Positions 24,756 to 34,956 of a DNA stretch of 64,000 bases are shown here, piece after piece. The stretch is taken from assembly GCA_958510825.1 (NCBI GenBank), contig OY294044.1, positions 74,756,895-74,820,894 of the forward strand, in the 5' to 3' direction. Each line of letters begins with the position of its first letter. Positions within the stretch are counted from its first letter, which is position 1. The notes below the pieces were generated by a model. It ran no database searches, was not told the DNA's origin, and was given only the letters and a program-made list of their open reading frames with translations. Position numbers and translations under genes: made by a program. Origin of the DNA: Brachypterus glaber. Taxonomy: Eukaryota; Arthropoda; Insecta; Coleoptera; Kateretidae.

Positions 24756-25510
24756 TACTTAATTTTAAATTTCAAAAAATATTTCTTTTTCCTGTCTTAT
24801 TACTTATCTAGTTATCCATGACAAATAGCTATCCAATCAAATCGCTAAAAAAAACATCTGAATCGATTCTTCTGCGTGCGGTTTCATTTTCAAACTAAAA
24901 AAGCTATAGCTTGGTGATTAATTTCTGTTAAAATGTGTCTGTTATGAAAATAATAATACTTCCAAAACTGTTCTATGAATATTATAAATATTAAAATTGA
25001 TTTTACAATTGAAATTTTGTGTTTTTAAGTTATTTTAGTGGTTGAATACGGATTAATCAGTTAACATATATTTTGAGGTTACGTTATAGAAGAAATTTTT
25101 ATTTTGTATGTAAAGATTATAATAACTGTATCAAAAAGAACAGTTTGTTCAAGACTAAAAGTGACCAAAAGGTCATATTTCTTTATAAATATTACAGTAA
25201 AGGTAAAGCATCTTCTTTTAAAAGGCTTAAAAATAACAAGTTTTAGTTAGCGGACGAAAAAAACTTTTTGGCCTGAGGGCCACAAAGTTCAACTTTTCGC
25301 CCGTAAAACATGAACAAAAAGTGCCGCTGTTAGAAGCAATCGAATAAAAAGGAAATTTAATTATCATTATCATTTAAAACAATTTAAAAAAAAAAAGATT
25401 AAGGAACACCCTAATGTATACGCCAAGGTCTAATTGCTAATTTTAAAAATAAATATTTAGCAGTTTAAAGCCTAAAATATTGTTCATAATAATATTAACG
25501 TATCATTTTA
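24756..25510. other. Intergenic DNA without a recognised gene
   Basis: AT-rich; no coding family or clear repeat boundary seen. Confidence 0.5.
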
Positions 25511-25621
25511 TAACGAGCGTGTCTTATGTCCACCCCCCTATTTAACTTTTGAAATGCTTAAGATATCAACTTGAAATTTGCAGCACTTAAATAACATAAC
25601 CCCAATTATTTTCGGTATGTA

Positions 25622-26241
25622 AGGTGGGTGAGCCAATTATTGTCATGTTTCTAATATGCCACCCCCTCTTAAACTTATTAGTTTGTCCTTTGTATGATAG
25701 ATGGCACTTCCAGTTGGTAACAGCATACACAAAAACACAATTTTCGTGCTCTTCCACTATAAAAACTTGGAAAATTGTGCTCACTGTCGCAAACTGGGTA
25801 GCATCGATAATTGCAGGGTAAGAACGGAATGAGGTAGGCACAAACATGCACTTTCTTGGTCCACTTAATAAAGAAGTGAAAAGGTAATTTTTTGAGTTTT
25901 TTGTCTAAGTAGCTGTCTTCCTAATATAGCCATGCGAAGTAGCTGACAACAAAAAAATGACAAAAATAAAAAAGAATCAAAAAAGAAAGTAAAGAAGAAT
26001 CCAGAGAGTTCTGATTCTGTTTTTTATTCGAAGGGATTCGCCAGGCCGATATGAGATTTTAATCGATACGTGCGTGGGGCTTACTAAAAACGACTAATTG
26101 TTATTTAATTGCCCAAGTTGTACCTAAAAACAGCTGAAATTGTTATTGTACCACAATATTTGTTTCAGGTGATTACAAATAAATTTTGAATGCAGTAAAG
26201 AATAAAATATCTTAACATGGCAATAATTGGCTCACCCACCT
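25622..26241. mobile_element. 620-bp TA-flanked MITE nested in family A
   Basis: Ends AGGTGGGTGAGCCAATTATT and AATAATTGGCTCACCCACCT are exact inverted repeats that extend to about 28 bp. TA at 25620-25621 and 26242-26243. The interior is unique; the frame 25587-25847 extends out of it and matches no family. Confidence 0.85.
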
Positions 26242-26504
26242 TACTTAATAGGGGAGAGAGGGGGACAAATTGAAAGGGTGGTCTTGTGCCCATGTGACCA
26301 TTTTATTTTATTTTTTAGTTGTTGATTTTTTAATTTTTGCTAAAAAATGCGACTTATATCATTTTAAATTGATTTAAACTATAATTTACATCATTAAACA
26401 AAATCTTGTTTGATTTTTTTTAAGACTATTTGACAAAAATTTCCATTTTTAACACTTTTTTAAACCCCTTAAAAATTTCTGAAGAAAATAAAAAGTATAT
26501 GGTC

Positions 26505-26696
26505 ACTCAAAGTGCAAAAGGTCGTATGTAAAAATTTTACTTCTTAATTTATTGCTAAATTGTGGCATTTTAATAAAACGCCACAATTCAGTAGGGTCTC
26601 TGAATTAAGTCGACTTTAAACTTTGCACTGTGTAAAGTGTGAAGTTTAATGTCAACAAAGTGAAATTTTTACATACGACCTTTTGCACTTTGTGTG
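26505..26696. mobile_element. 192-bp MITE with perfect 8-bp target duplication
   Basis: Terminal repeats share CAAAGTGCAAAAGGTCGTAT and its reverse (at least 28 bp). ATATGGTC is present on both sides (26497-26504, 26697-26704). An 8-bp duplication is the hallmark of hAT, P or Merlin-type transposition; the ends do not settle which. Nested in the family A copy. Confidence 0.88.
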
Positions 26697-27000
26697 ATAT
26701 GGTCGAGTAAAGAATTTTATGGCCTTTTTAAAGGCATGAGTCAAGGGGGGATTTTTTTAAATAAAAAGTGGGGTCGTGTAATATAATATATTTTTAAACT
26801 TTTTAAAATAATATGTTACACGACCCCACTTTTCATTTTAAAAAATCCCCCCTTACCCCTACCTCCATTGTGCCGCTTAAACATATTAAATAGCACCAAA
26901 AAATTATTTTGTTATGTTATTCACATGTTTAAAATTTTAAGTTGATATCTTAAACCGTTCAACAATTAAAGGGAGGAGTGTACTTTTGACACGCACTCCT

Positions 27001-27860
27001 CAGCACATTATGTTGATTATTTTATTCTAAACTTTTACATTTTTCGTCTTTAAAATTTTTCAATATTATGTTTGGATTTTAGGGTATTACTGTAAGTTTA
27101 AAAATAGTTCCAGGAAAACTTAATTAAGCGCCTAAATATAATTATAAAAAAAATATTGACAACGTGTCACTAAATTTTTGAAACTGCAATATAGTTGAAT
27201 TTAGATTATTTTAGCTAGTAGGCCATGATATGACGATATGTGATGGAAACCTATTTTGAAAACTGCCTAACTTAGGCTAAAGGTCTTAAATAGTCGTCAA
27301 TTTACTTTGTGGTAAAATATGCAAATTAGAGTGTAAAAAAATAATTGGAACATATTATTATTAAGATATTTATATTTCCCTATTTCTGGGAGAATTTATT
27401 TGCTATTTGGTTAAGATTAAAAAGGTTTTATGCTTTAAATTATAATATCGCTTTTATTTTGTGTAACATTTCGCCTAATACTGGTCGTATAATTTTAATC
27501 GTTTTTTTTTTTCGATTTTTTTAACTTTTTTTTTTTCTTTATATTTATACCTTTTTTTTCTCAAAAATAAAAAAAATATAATGTATTTTTAACTGAGTAA
27601 ATTTTAATTGAGTAATATATCTCCATATTTAGTTGGACTTTTATTTGCCAAAAACTCTAGCGGTTCACTGTATTTATGCACTATACACTAAGTAAATAGC
27701 TATAGCTATAGCTATATAGCTAATTGTTGTGATAGACGGTTCACCATAAATAATCAAACTAGCGTCAAAACGATGCTAGGGAATTTTATTTTTTAAAATG
27801 TAAAATTCATGGTGTATTTTTGGGAGCCGGACTTTACAGCGAAAAAACAACAAAACAAGA
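27001..27860. other. Intergenic DNA without a recognised gene
   Basis: AT-rich, with pyrimidine runs near 27500-27560 and a TAGCTATAGCTATA simple repeat near 27700. No gene seen. Confidence 0.5.
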
Positions 27861-27920
27861 CCATTACCTCGCAGTCCATTACCGCGATCGCTATTACCGC
27901 GACAAGCCATTACCGCGCAT
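27861..27920 (+). repeat. 15-bp tandem repeat with ATTACCGCG core
   Basis: ATTACCTCG, then three ATTACCGCG words at 27863, 27878, 27893 and 27909, a spacing of 15-16 bp. It is a GC-rich island inside AT-rich DNA. It could be a small minisatellite or a protein-binding cluster; the sequence does not decide. Confidence 0.7.
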
Positions 27921-28214
27921 GTCCCTTAACTCGAACGGTCTTACCCGCTTATAACTTTTACAGCGAAAATCGTTATAAATTATTTTAATTTTATGTAAGG
28001 GTATTGGTTATTGGTTATTGGTTTGGTTAGTTTTGGTTTTGGTTTGGACTTTTATTTTATTTATATTTATTATTTTAGTGGAACGTTTACTAAATGTACC
28101 CATATATCTGTGTTTGGGTTTTTTATGTGTGTTTTTTTAAATTTATATCGACTGATTTGTATAAATCGCCGATTAATAATAGGTTTAGTACGAATCGTCA
28201 TGTTGATAGAAATA

Positions 28215-28420
28215 ATGAAAAGTACTAGGGGCAAAGACCTCGCTGTATATAAACATTTTATATACATGAAAGAAAAGACTCTTCAAAATAAAAAAAAACT
28301 GCAAGTGCGTAAATTACGACGTGCTTTGTTGCAAGGGGTGTTTGCATACTTCGGACGGAAATGTTTTAAAGGAAACTAGTAGTGGCCACAACCCTGACCC
28401 AGCAGCTATATCAGTATTTT
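28215..28420 (+). pseudogene. Decayed FLYWCH-type zinc-finger domain, frameshifted
   Basis: Read across two frames, the stretch shows the FLYWCH pattern: STRGK, then LAVYKHFIY, a basic segment, then CKCVNYDVLCCKGCLHT, DGNVLKE and HNPDP. FLYWCH domains are Cys/His zinc fingers of DNA-binding proteins such as mod(mdg4)-type factors, and they also precede some MULE transposases. Here the first half is in the 28011-28379 frame and the second in the frame starting at 28321. The break falls in an A-run at about 28290-28298. The aromatic residue before the first Cys is lost and the final His-x-His reads His-Asn-Pro. No flanking coding sequence was recognised, so this is a relic exon or transposon remnant. 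Family assignment is from the pattern alone. Confidence 0.6.
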
Positions 28421-28519
28421 TAATAGGTTCAATAATTTTTAGGGATTATTTTGCATCAGAAAATATAACGAAAAGTTCTTATAAACATACAGTAAACATA
28501 AAAATGCGTCGTAAAGGAG

Positions 28520-28581
28520 CTAAGTCATTTTGAAAGTTGCTAAGCCATTTAAACTTTTTTTAGCAACTTTCAAAGGGGCTT
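28520..28581. repeat. Short hairpin
   Basis: CTAAGTCATTTTGAAAGTTGC is matched in reverse by GCAACTTTCAAAGGGGCTTAG, with a loop of about 15-20 bp. No flanking duplication seen. Confidence 0.6.
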
Positions 28582-29275
28582 AGGGAGCCTAGCATTTTTA
28601 GACATACATAGGCACTTTTTGTCATATTTTTTGATGTAGAATCGACCCTTAAAATTATTAATCCTATTTCAAATACACCGTGTGCATTACGACGTTTTAT
28701 TTACTTAGTTCAAAAAAGTATGCAAACTTGGCACCGACCAAACAGATCTCTAGATCTGAAACTAAAAAATACCTGCAGTTCACCAAGTGCCGGCCGGCTA
28801 TGACCACGGCCCACTGCAACCCCCCTTCCATCACCCAGTGTCACCAGAAATTTTTACAATTTTTTCGTTAAGTGATCCATTTGATATTCAGCGGAAAATA
28901 AAGTGAGTGAAAATTTAAGATTTCTTATTTTAATTTCTTTGAACAATGCGGTATTTTTGGACCGGTACACGTAAATAGAAAACATGTGGTTATTAGTGTA
29001 CTGAGCAACTAATTATAGATGGCTGTGAATTGCAGGGTGTACTTTTAAAAATATTTGTTATAAATATATTTAAAAAATCTACTAATTGTTTACTTTACTA
29101 AAGAAGCTTAAAGATTTTATAACTTAACCTAACAATATTATTGACAACTTTCAAAAAACGCGTTTGGGTGCCAACACAAAAGTCCACACTTTGAATCCGC
29201 ATGGCAAAATGTTCACCTTTTTAGCCAACTATAGAAACGCTAAATGAGGGTTATGTTTTTAACGTATTTGTATGT
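28582..29275. other. Intergenic DNA without a recognised gene
   Basis: A GC-richer patch at 28785-28855 carries the 28680-28871 frame, which has no recognisable motif. The rest is AT-rich. Confidence 0.45.
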
Positions 29276-29283
29276 ATTATATA

Positions 29284-29728
29284 CAGGCCCGTAACTGGAA
29301 AAAAATCCAGGGGGTGCTGAGCACTCCCTGACAGAAAATGTTTATAATATTTTCGGTGGTGCTCCAAAGCATTTTTCCCAACTAAAAATTTAAAAATTGA
29401 GAAATTTCCCAAATCAAAAAAACAGCTTTACCCCTGACCTTGAAATTTTGCTGACTAAAAAAAAGGTCCTTACCTCTGAAAAATTCCCAACTCAATAAAA
29501 GCTTTTTGATGATTAAAAAAATTCCCAACCTTTCCAATTTTTCCAAGTAAACAATTGACTGACTAGTTTCCCTTTACACCTGAATTTTTCCAACATACAT
29601 TTTACGAAATCGGCCACTCAATTTTACCAACTGGACTTAAGCACCCCCTGTGCTTAGAGCTTATTTCGCCAGGAGGGGCTCAAAATCATGCCAAGAGGTG
29701 TTGAGCACCCCCCCCAGTTACGGGCCTG
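29284..29728. mobile_element. hAT-like non-autonomous element, 445 bp, perfect 8-bp TSD
   Basis: Ends CAGGCCCGTAACTGG and CCAGTTACGGGCCTG are exact inverted repeats, continuing as AGGGGGTGCTGAGCAC against GTGTTGAGCACCCCCC. ATTATATA lies on both sides (29276-29283, 29729-29736). CA-starting ends with 8-bp duplication fit the hAT superfamily. There is no transposase frame. Confidence 0.9.
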
Positions 29729-29736
29729 ATTATATA

Positions 29737-30184
29737 TACATTAGTATGTGTTTTTTGTTCCCCTCTAGTCTAAAGGGGCTGATTCTAACGATTAAGGTGT
29801 CAAAAGATTCGTCTTGATCACACTAATGACTCAGGTTATATAAATTTCTTTCATATTTCGACAATATTAATCCTTATTATCAGGAATTTAACAGAAAATC
29901 AGAAAACATTATGAATTGGGTATCATACGGTCCGTAATATATTTAAAATTAAAATAGAATTTAATTCCGCCGCGTCTCTGCTGGTGCATTTTTCCTAGTC
30001 GAATTGTTAATTTTTACTGTCCGATATTTCAAGGATATTTTTTAATCTAATTTTTTTAAATTTTTATTGAGGTATTTAACTATATTAAACTATATTTTAT
30101 TTCAAATAATTGTATTGGGATTTCTTGTGTCACATTTTATAGATATACACACTGTATATAGATGTACATATATTATAGAGTTAA
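29737..30184. other. Intergenic DNA without a recognised gene
   Basis: No element or gene recognised. The frame at 30067-30312 runs into the next element. Confidence 0.5.
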
Positions 30185-30484
30185 AGGCGTCTTTTCACGG
30201 AGCAATTTGTACGCAAGACTTGCGTCGCAAGTTTTACGCTATATTGCAAGTTAAACAGTGCTGCCAACTAGATAATTGTGACGTGTCTATGCGTTTGTTG
30301 ACAAAAACATAACCTAGCATTTACTTTTGTAAGAATTTTTTTTAGCTAAACAGACCGGCATATTATTTATAATAATAATTATTAACATGTGTAGAAAAGA
30401 AATCGATTTGGTAACTTTTTTCCAGGTTGGTACCACGAAAATATCTATAAATCTTGCGTGAAAATCGTCGAAAAATAGAACTTG

Positions 30485-32065
30485 TTTAGTTTAGTTTAGT
30501 TTAGTTGTTTATTCATGTTAATAAGGCCTTACAATTGTCATACAAAAAATACATTTAAAAAATAAATAAATCACATTTAAATAACATCAATATGTTTAAG
30601 ATTATTAATTATATCACAGATGGAGTAGAAACAGTTTTCTATGAAAAAGTTTTTTATATGTAGCTTAAATTGTTTAAGGGGTAGGGTTTTTACCCCTGTA
30701 GGTAGCTGATTATAGGCAAGAGGGCCATAATAGTTTGTGCCATTTTTAGACCTGTCAATACGATGGAAATCTAAGTAGATATCATCATTCTGACGGGTAG
30801 GATAGGTGTGAATGTTTTTGTGTAAAGAATAACGATTATAATTTTTCTTCACATAAAGGAGACACTCCAACATATACATGGACGGTAGTGTAAGGATTTT
30901 AAGATCGCTAAAGCTCTGGGTGCAATCTTCCCTATATTCTAATTTATTAAGGATTCTGATTGATCGACGTTGAAGTCCGAAGATTCTATCAACAGAAGTG
31001 GCATGCCCCCAGGCTATAAGAGCGTAGCTAAGTCTACTATGAATGCTAGCGTAATATACAGTTTTCAGTACATCTGGGGTAACTACTCCAGCCAAACTCC
31101 TTAATGCATATATGCTTTTCACCAAGTTACTGGCCACAAAGTTGGTATGTTTTTCCCAAAGTAAGCCGTTATCGATATGGACACCCAAGAAGCGAACGGA
31201 CTCGGGATTTTCAAAGTCACCGCAGTCTCTAAGAGTGAATACCATAACTTCGGTTTTGGATTCATTTAGGTTTAGTTTATTTGCAGCGAACCAGTCGCTG
31301 GCATCTAACTGCGCTTGTTTCAGGTCATCTAGCAGAGAAGACAAGTATTTACTTTTTTTGCGCATATTCGTGTCATCCGCGAACAAAACAAAATCAGTGT
31401 CAGGAGAACAGCTCTTTATATCGTTAATATAAATTAAAAAAAGTGTAGGGCCGAACACCGACCCTTGGGCGACGCCTATAAAAGTAAAGAGGGGTTCTGA
31501 CTGATTACCATTTGATGACACTATTTGCTCGCGGCTGAACATGAATGATACTATTAGATCGATACTTTCTTTAGAGAAACCGTAAAAACTCAACTTCTGT
31601 GCCAAAATCTCTGGGTCAACGCAGTCAAATGCCTTTGACAGGTCGCACCAAATTGAACCCGTGTATAATCCCGAGTCGAATCCCTCAGTTATGGCATCAA
31701 GAAACTCATTTATTGCATCTGCAGTAGATCTTCCATGTCTGAAGCCGAACTGGGACGTATTAAACAGATTATTCAGTTCAAAGAATCCCACGATTTGCTT
31801 CTTAAGTGCCTTCTCGAATATTTTTGAGAACAGAGGCGTGATAGAGATCGGCCTATAGTTTGAAGGATCGTCTTTAGGTCCTTTTTTATGAATTGGGACG
31901 ATTTTTGTTACTTTTAGGGATTGAGGATATATACCAGAACTTATACATTCATTGTACAATATTGATAGCGGTAATGAAATTAGTTTGGAAATAGATTTAA
32001 TTATTTTAACATTTATACCATAGTAATCAATAGTTGAACTGTTTTTTAAGTCTTTTATTCTAATA
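30485..32065 (-). mobile_element. 5'-truncated non-LTR retrotransposon with (TTTAG)4 tail
   Basis: Minus-strand order: RT-coding region, stop at 30577, a short 3' UTR with AATAAAC (30507-30513), then four tandem repeats that read TTTAG on the plus strand (30485-30504). There is no poly(A). The 5' end stops abruptly at about 32065, against the tip of the fold-back, so endonuclease and ORF1 are missing. Such 5' truncation is usual for LINE insertion by target-primed reverse transcription. Confidence 0.75.
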
Positions 32066-32193
32066 ACACTGGTCGACAAATCCGAAGATTTCTCTAACTG
32101 AGATTCCAGAAATAGGTTTTTACTAATTTTGGGTCGCTGAATCCAAATCCGAAGGCCGTTTGTCTCCATCACCCTCAAATTTTTTGATATCAT
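30577..32193 (-). CDS. Non-LTR retrotransposon reverse transcriptase (5'-truncated, chimeric N-terminus)
   Basis: The 538-codon frame is uninterrupted. RT signatures in order: SNYRPIS (111-117), FGFRHGRST (149-157), the first catalytic Asp in CDLSKAFD (Asp184), GVAQGSVFGP (240-249), FADD (271-274, the other two catalytic Asp), then the thumb/connection region (FLGVHIDN) and a Cys-poor C-terminus ending near FYSICDIINN. These are the palm residues of LINE RTs, which copy RNA at the nicked target. The clade is Jockey/CR1/L2-like but not resolved. Residues 1 to about 42 are encoded by the left arm of the neighbouring fold-back and are not RT; the true RT homology starts near IRIKDLKNSS. No endonuclease domain. 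The intact frame despite truncation suggests a young copy. It is related to the pseudogene at 43662-44770. Expression is doubtful because the 5' promoter is missing. Confidence 0.85.
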   Translation of the reverse strand: MISKNLRVMETNGLRIWIQRPKISKNLFLESQLEKSSDLSTSVIRIKDLKNSSTIDYYGINVKIIKSISKLISLPLSILYNECISSGIYPQSLKVTKIVPIHKKGPKDDPSNYRPISITPLFSKIFEKALKKQIVGFFELNNLFNTSQFGFRHGRSTADAINEFLDAITEGFDSGLYTGSIWCDLSKAFDCVDPEILAQKLSFYGFSKESIDLIVSFMFSREQIVSSNGNQSEPLFTFIGVAQGSVFGPTLFLIYINDIKSCSPDTDFVLFADDTNMRKKSKYLSSLLDDLKQAQLDASDWFAANKLNLNESKTEVMVFTLRDCGDFENPESVRFLGVHIDNGLLWEKHTNFVASNLVKSIYALRSLAGVVTPDVLKTVYYASIHSRLSYALIAWGHATSVDRIFGLQRRSIRILNKLEYREDCTQSFSDLKILTLPSMYMLECLLYVKKNYNRYSLHKNIHTYPTRQNDDIYLDFHRIDRSKNGTNYYGPLAYNQLPTGVKTLPLKQFKLHIKNFFIENCFYSICDIINNLKHIDVI

Positions 32194-32755
32194 AAAAAAA
32201 GTTAAAATTAGGAAAATTGATTTTGTGTAATTACAAGAAAATGCTTTGACTTATCACATTAAAATTTAGTATGGTTGGCAGCAGTTTTTTTCTTAGTGGA
32301 ACTTGCAGAAATATGTTTAAACCTATTTTTCTCGAAAACTATTGACCTTTGATCAAAAGGTCCAATATGTTTTTTACGTAAAGTTAATCAATAAATAATA
32401 ATTTTTTATCGAAATTGTAAAATTCTTAAACATAAATTTTGTTGGAGAAATATATTACAGAAACACTTTATAACGCACGCCTCTGACATACAAACAATTG
32501 TATTTTTGGGTAAATAAGGGAATAAATAACTTATTACCACTATTAACCGTACTAAATTTTAATGTGATAAGTCAAAGCATTTTCTTGTAATTACACAAAA
32601 TCAATTTTCCTAATTTTAACTTTTTTTATGATATCAAAAAATTGGAGGGTGATGGAGACAAACGGCCTTCAGATTTGGATTCAGCGACCCAAAATTAGTA
32701 TAAACCTATTTCTGGAATCTCAGTTAGAGAAATCTTCAGATTTGTCGACCAGTGT
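32066..32755. mobile_element. 690-bp fold-back with ACACTGGTCGAC ends
   Basis: Ends ACACTGGTCGACAAATC and GATTTGTCGACCAGTGT. The arms are about 205 bp and almost identical (TTTTGTGTAATTACAAGAAA against TTTCTTGTAATTACACAAAA), with a spacer of about 270 bp. The arms carry the GGGTCGCTGAATCCAAAT word that recurs elsewhere in the window. The left arm supplies the first ~42 codons of the RT frame. Confidence 0.85.
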
Positions 32756-32866
32756 AATTTGATGGCTCGAAAATAGCATCAAAGTTGCCTGAAGGCATGC
32801 GCAGTGACTGAATCATTCTTGCAACAAAATTGCATAGCACCAAACTTGCTCCGTGAAAAGGCGCCT

Positions 32867-33619
32867 CAAAGAAGAAATAAATTGAGAAATCGGTTATATT
32901 AAGGGTTATTATAATAAGTCTATATACTATTTTATTAATAAGTCTTATATACTATATTATTGCTATTATTTTTTTTTTGTTTTTGTTTTTGTTTGTTTTT
33001 AACCTCGTACTATTCTACTTAATTAAGCATCCCCTAAGTCCAGGACTTGTGTGGGCTAGTAGTAGAGGGAACCACCGGCTTTAATTGACTTTCGAACCAA
33101 TATATCTAGGGAGTACAATTATTAATTAACTGAAAAAGGCAATCGACGCCAGTGAGTATTGCTATTATTATTATTAGGTTTTAGAGTTGTAAAAAGGGGT
33201 TAACTCCAGTTTTTGACAATATCTAAGATGTACTTTTTGTAAATATCATGTTTTTGCATCATTTAAAGTAAAACATTTTTATTTTTGCAAATCCTATATT
33301 TAATAAAAACAGTTTGGACTTTTTAAATTAGTTTTAAAAAGGACTAGACTAAAAAGTACATAAAATCTTAATGCGTTTACAGCTCAGTCATTCTTTTTGT
33401 ACCGGTTGCGACATTTTGACTCTTGAAACAGAAATATATTTTAATCTAAAACTATATTTTAATGTTTTTTAATGTATATTACTAGCAAAGCTAATTATAG
33501 TTTTCTTACTACAGCAACTTTATGAGTGTATCTGGCGTTACAAAAAACACCCATCATTCGACACTTACTTACAATTCTTTAAAACATTTTTAGTGTTATG
33601 AAACTACAGACTTTTTTTA
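32867..33619. other. Intergenic DNA without a recognised gene
   Basis: A GC-richer block at 33005-33165 (AAGTCCAGGACTTGTGTGGG, then AATCGACGCCAGTGAG), after a TTTTTG-rich run, looks like part of an unknown repeat. No gene seen. Confidence 0.45.
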
Positions 33620-34190
33620 TACACATCGTATAGAAAAGTCGCCTAATTTCGGATACCATTTAATTTATCCAGTATTTAGCAGGCAATACTACTTTTTGAT
33701 ATTTTTTTATATAACAACATACAACTTATTATAACGAACCCTGATTTATTATGAAAACAATTTTATCACAGTTTTTTTTTAACACGGTTAATAAAACTTG
33801 AAACTTGAAAAAGAGTTCCTAATTTCGGATATATCAATTTTTTTTTTTTTTGAGAGATAATCCTGTACTTATTGCTTATTGCTTGTTATTCCTTGACATT
33901 TTGTTCTGTAAATAAGAAGTAATTTAATTTCAAATTTAATCATTAAGCAATTTTTTACGAATACTATAGGAGCCATAATTTTGCCATTTGCAATTTAAAC
34001 GATTTGTGCTGCCACTTAACAGGGAGAAGCTCTACCGTTACCATATTACAAGACATATTTAGTTTGACTTTTGGCTCGACATAAAACTAGGTTTCTGTTT
34101 ACCTCTGCAGTTAGTATATCAGATACACTACTATCCGAAATTAGGAAACCGTCCGAAATTAGGCGTCTTTCCTATATAGACACGATGTAG
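33620..34190. mobile_element. ~570-bp MITE with repeated CCTAATTTCGG words
   Basis: Left end ACATCGTATAGAAAAGTCGC and right end, reversed, ACATCGTGTCTATATAGG, both followed by GCCTAATTTCGG. A second CCTAATTTCGGATA occurs at about 33814 and is mirrored at about 34133. The interior is AT-rich and unrecognised. The TATCTGGCGTTAC word is present just outside at both sides (about 33526 and 34255). Confidence 0.65.
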
Positions 34191-34823
34191 ACACCGGATG
34201 AACTTGGTTAGCTTAACATTTATTTAATTATTTGGAAAAATTATAATTTCATTGTATCTGGCGTTACATATCAGGCATTACAGAATTGTGCGAATCTTCT
34301 GTAAGATATTTGTGAACTTATGCCTCAAATAGGCCTTATTCGTAATTATGGAGACCCAAAAAAGTTTGATATTAATTTTTTTTAAATTAGAATAAAAAAA
34401 TAAATTTATACAATTAACTATAAAAGTAACTTAACAATAAATAATAAATAAATAAAAAAAATAATTAAAATTAAAAATAAATAAAATCAAAAAAAAAAAA
34501 AAAAAAATCGGTAAACGTTAAAAATAGAACATTCTTCCAAGCCCAAATCGTCCTTTAAAATTTTCAACACGAAGGCCGTATTTCCTTTTTGAACTGCAGT
34601 TTTGACATTTTTATTTTGGAATATGTATTTTTAAATTGGGTTTCTGGTGCCCAAAAAAGAATATAGTTGAGAATAATTGATATTATTTTTGTGGAACTGT
34701 GTATTTATGTAAATACATTTGCTTATGTGCGCTTTTACAAAACTGTTTTTATTATTTTTTTTTGTTCTTTTTATCACAAAAAAGTTATTTCATTTTCTTT
34801 AAATATAATTTACATCTTCGTGT
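34191..34823. other. Intergenic DNA without a recognised gene
   Basis: Low complexity A-rich block at 34380-34507. No gene recognised. Confidence 0.5.
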
Positions 34824-34956
34824 AAAGGTTGGTTTACCCAATAATTAACACTAAACTAACTAAGAATTTAATCAATAAAATGAAATATGACATAAATCTG
34901 ACATTTCTTTGGTCAAATTTTAAGTTTAGTGTTAATTCTTGGTTAAATTACCCTTT
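34824..34956. mobile_element. Short hairpin MITE
   Basis: AATTAACACTAAACT near the left is matched in reverse by AGTTTAGTGTTAATT near the right. The arms continue outward to AAGGTTGG and CCCTTTA with mismatches. The frame 34829-35020 is its translation. Confidence 0.65.

Larger units (their letters stand above)
25513..26998. mobile_element. Fold-back family A copy carrying two nested elements
   Basis: Left end near GAGCGTGTC, then TTGAAATTTGCAGCACTTAA; right end ATTAAAGGGAGGAGTG and GACACGC. The left arm is interrupted by 25622-26241 and the interior by 26505-26696. The two central arm segments GTGGGGTCGTGTAAT and GTTACACGACCCCAC face each other at about 26770 and 26815. Confidence 0.75.
30185..32866. 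mobile_element. Outer terminal-repeat element enclosing a LINE and a fold-back
   Basis: Left end AGGCGTCTTTTCACGGAGCA and right end TTGCTCCGTGAAAAGGCGCC are inverted over about 20 bp. The inner left flank carries CTTGCGTCGCAAG. If the LINE (30485-32065) and the fold-back (32066-32755) are removed, a few hundred base pairs remain, a normal MITE size. The superfamily is not assignable; a clean target duplication was not found. Confidence 0.6.

Noticed and set aside
28011..28200. The hydrophobic N-terminal part of the 122-codon frame as a membrane protein
   Set aside because: It is AT-rich translation (Phe/Ile/Tyr) upstream of the FLYWCH relic, with simple TTGGTTA-type repeats in the DNA.
30485..30504. 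Telomeric repeat
   Set aside because: TTTAG is not the insect TTAGG unit; there are only four units and they lie at a LINE 3' end.
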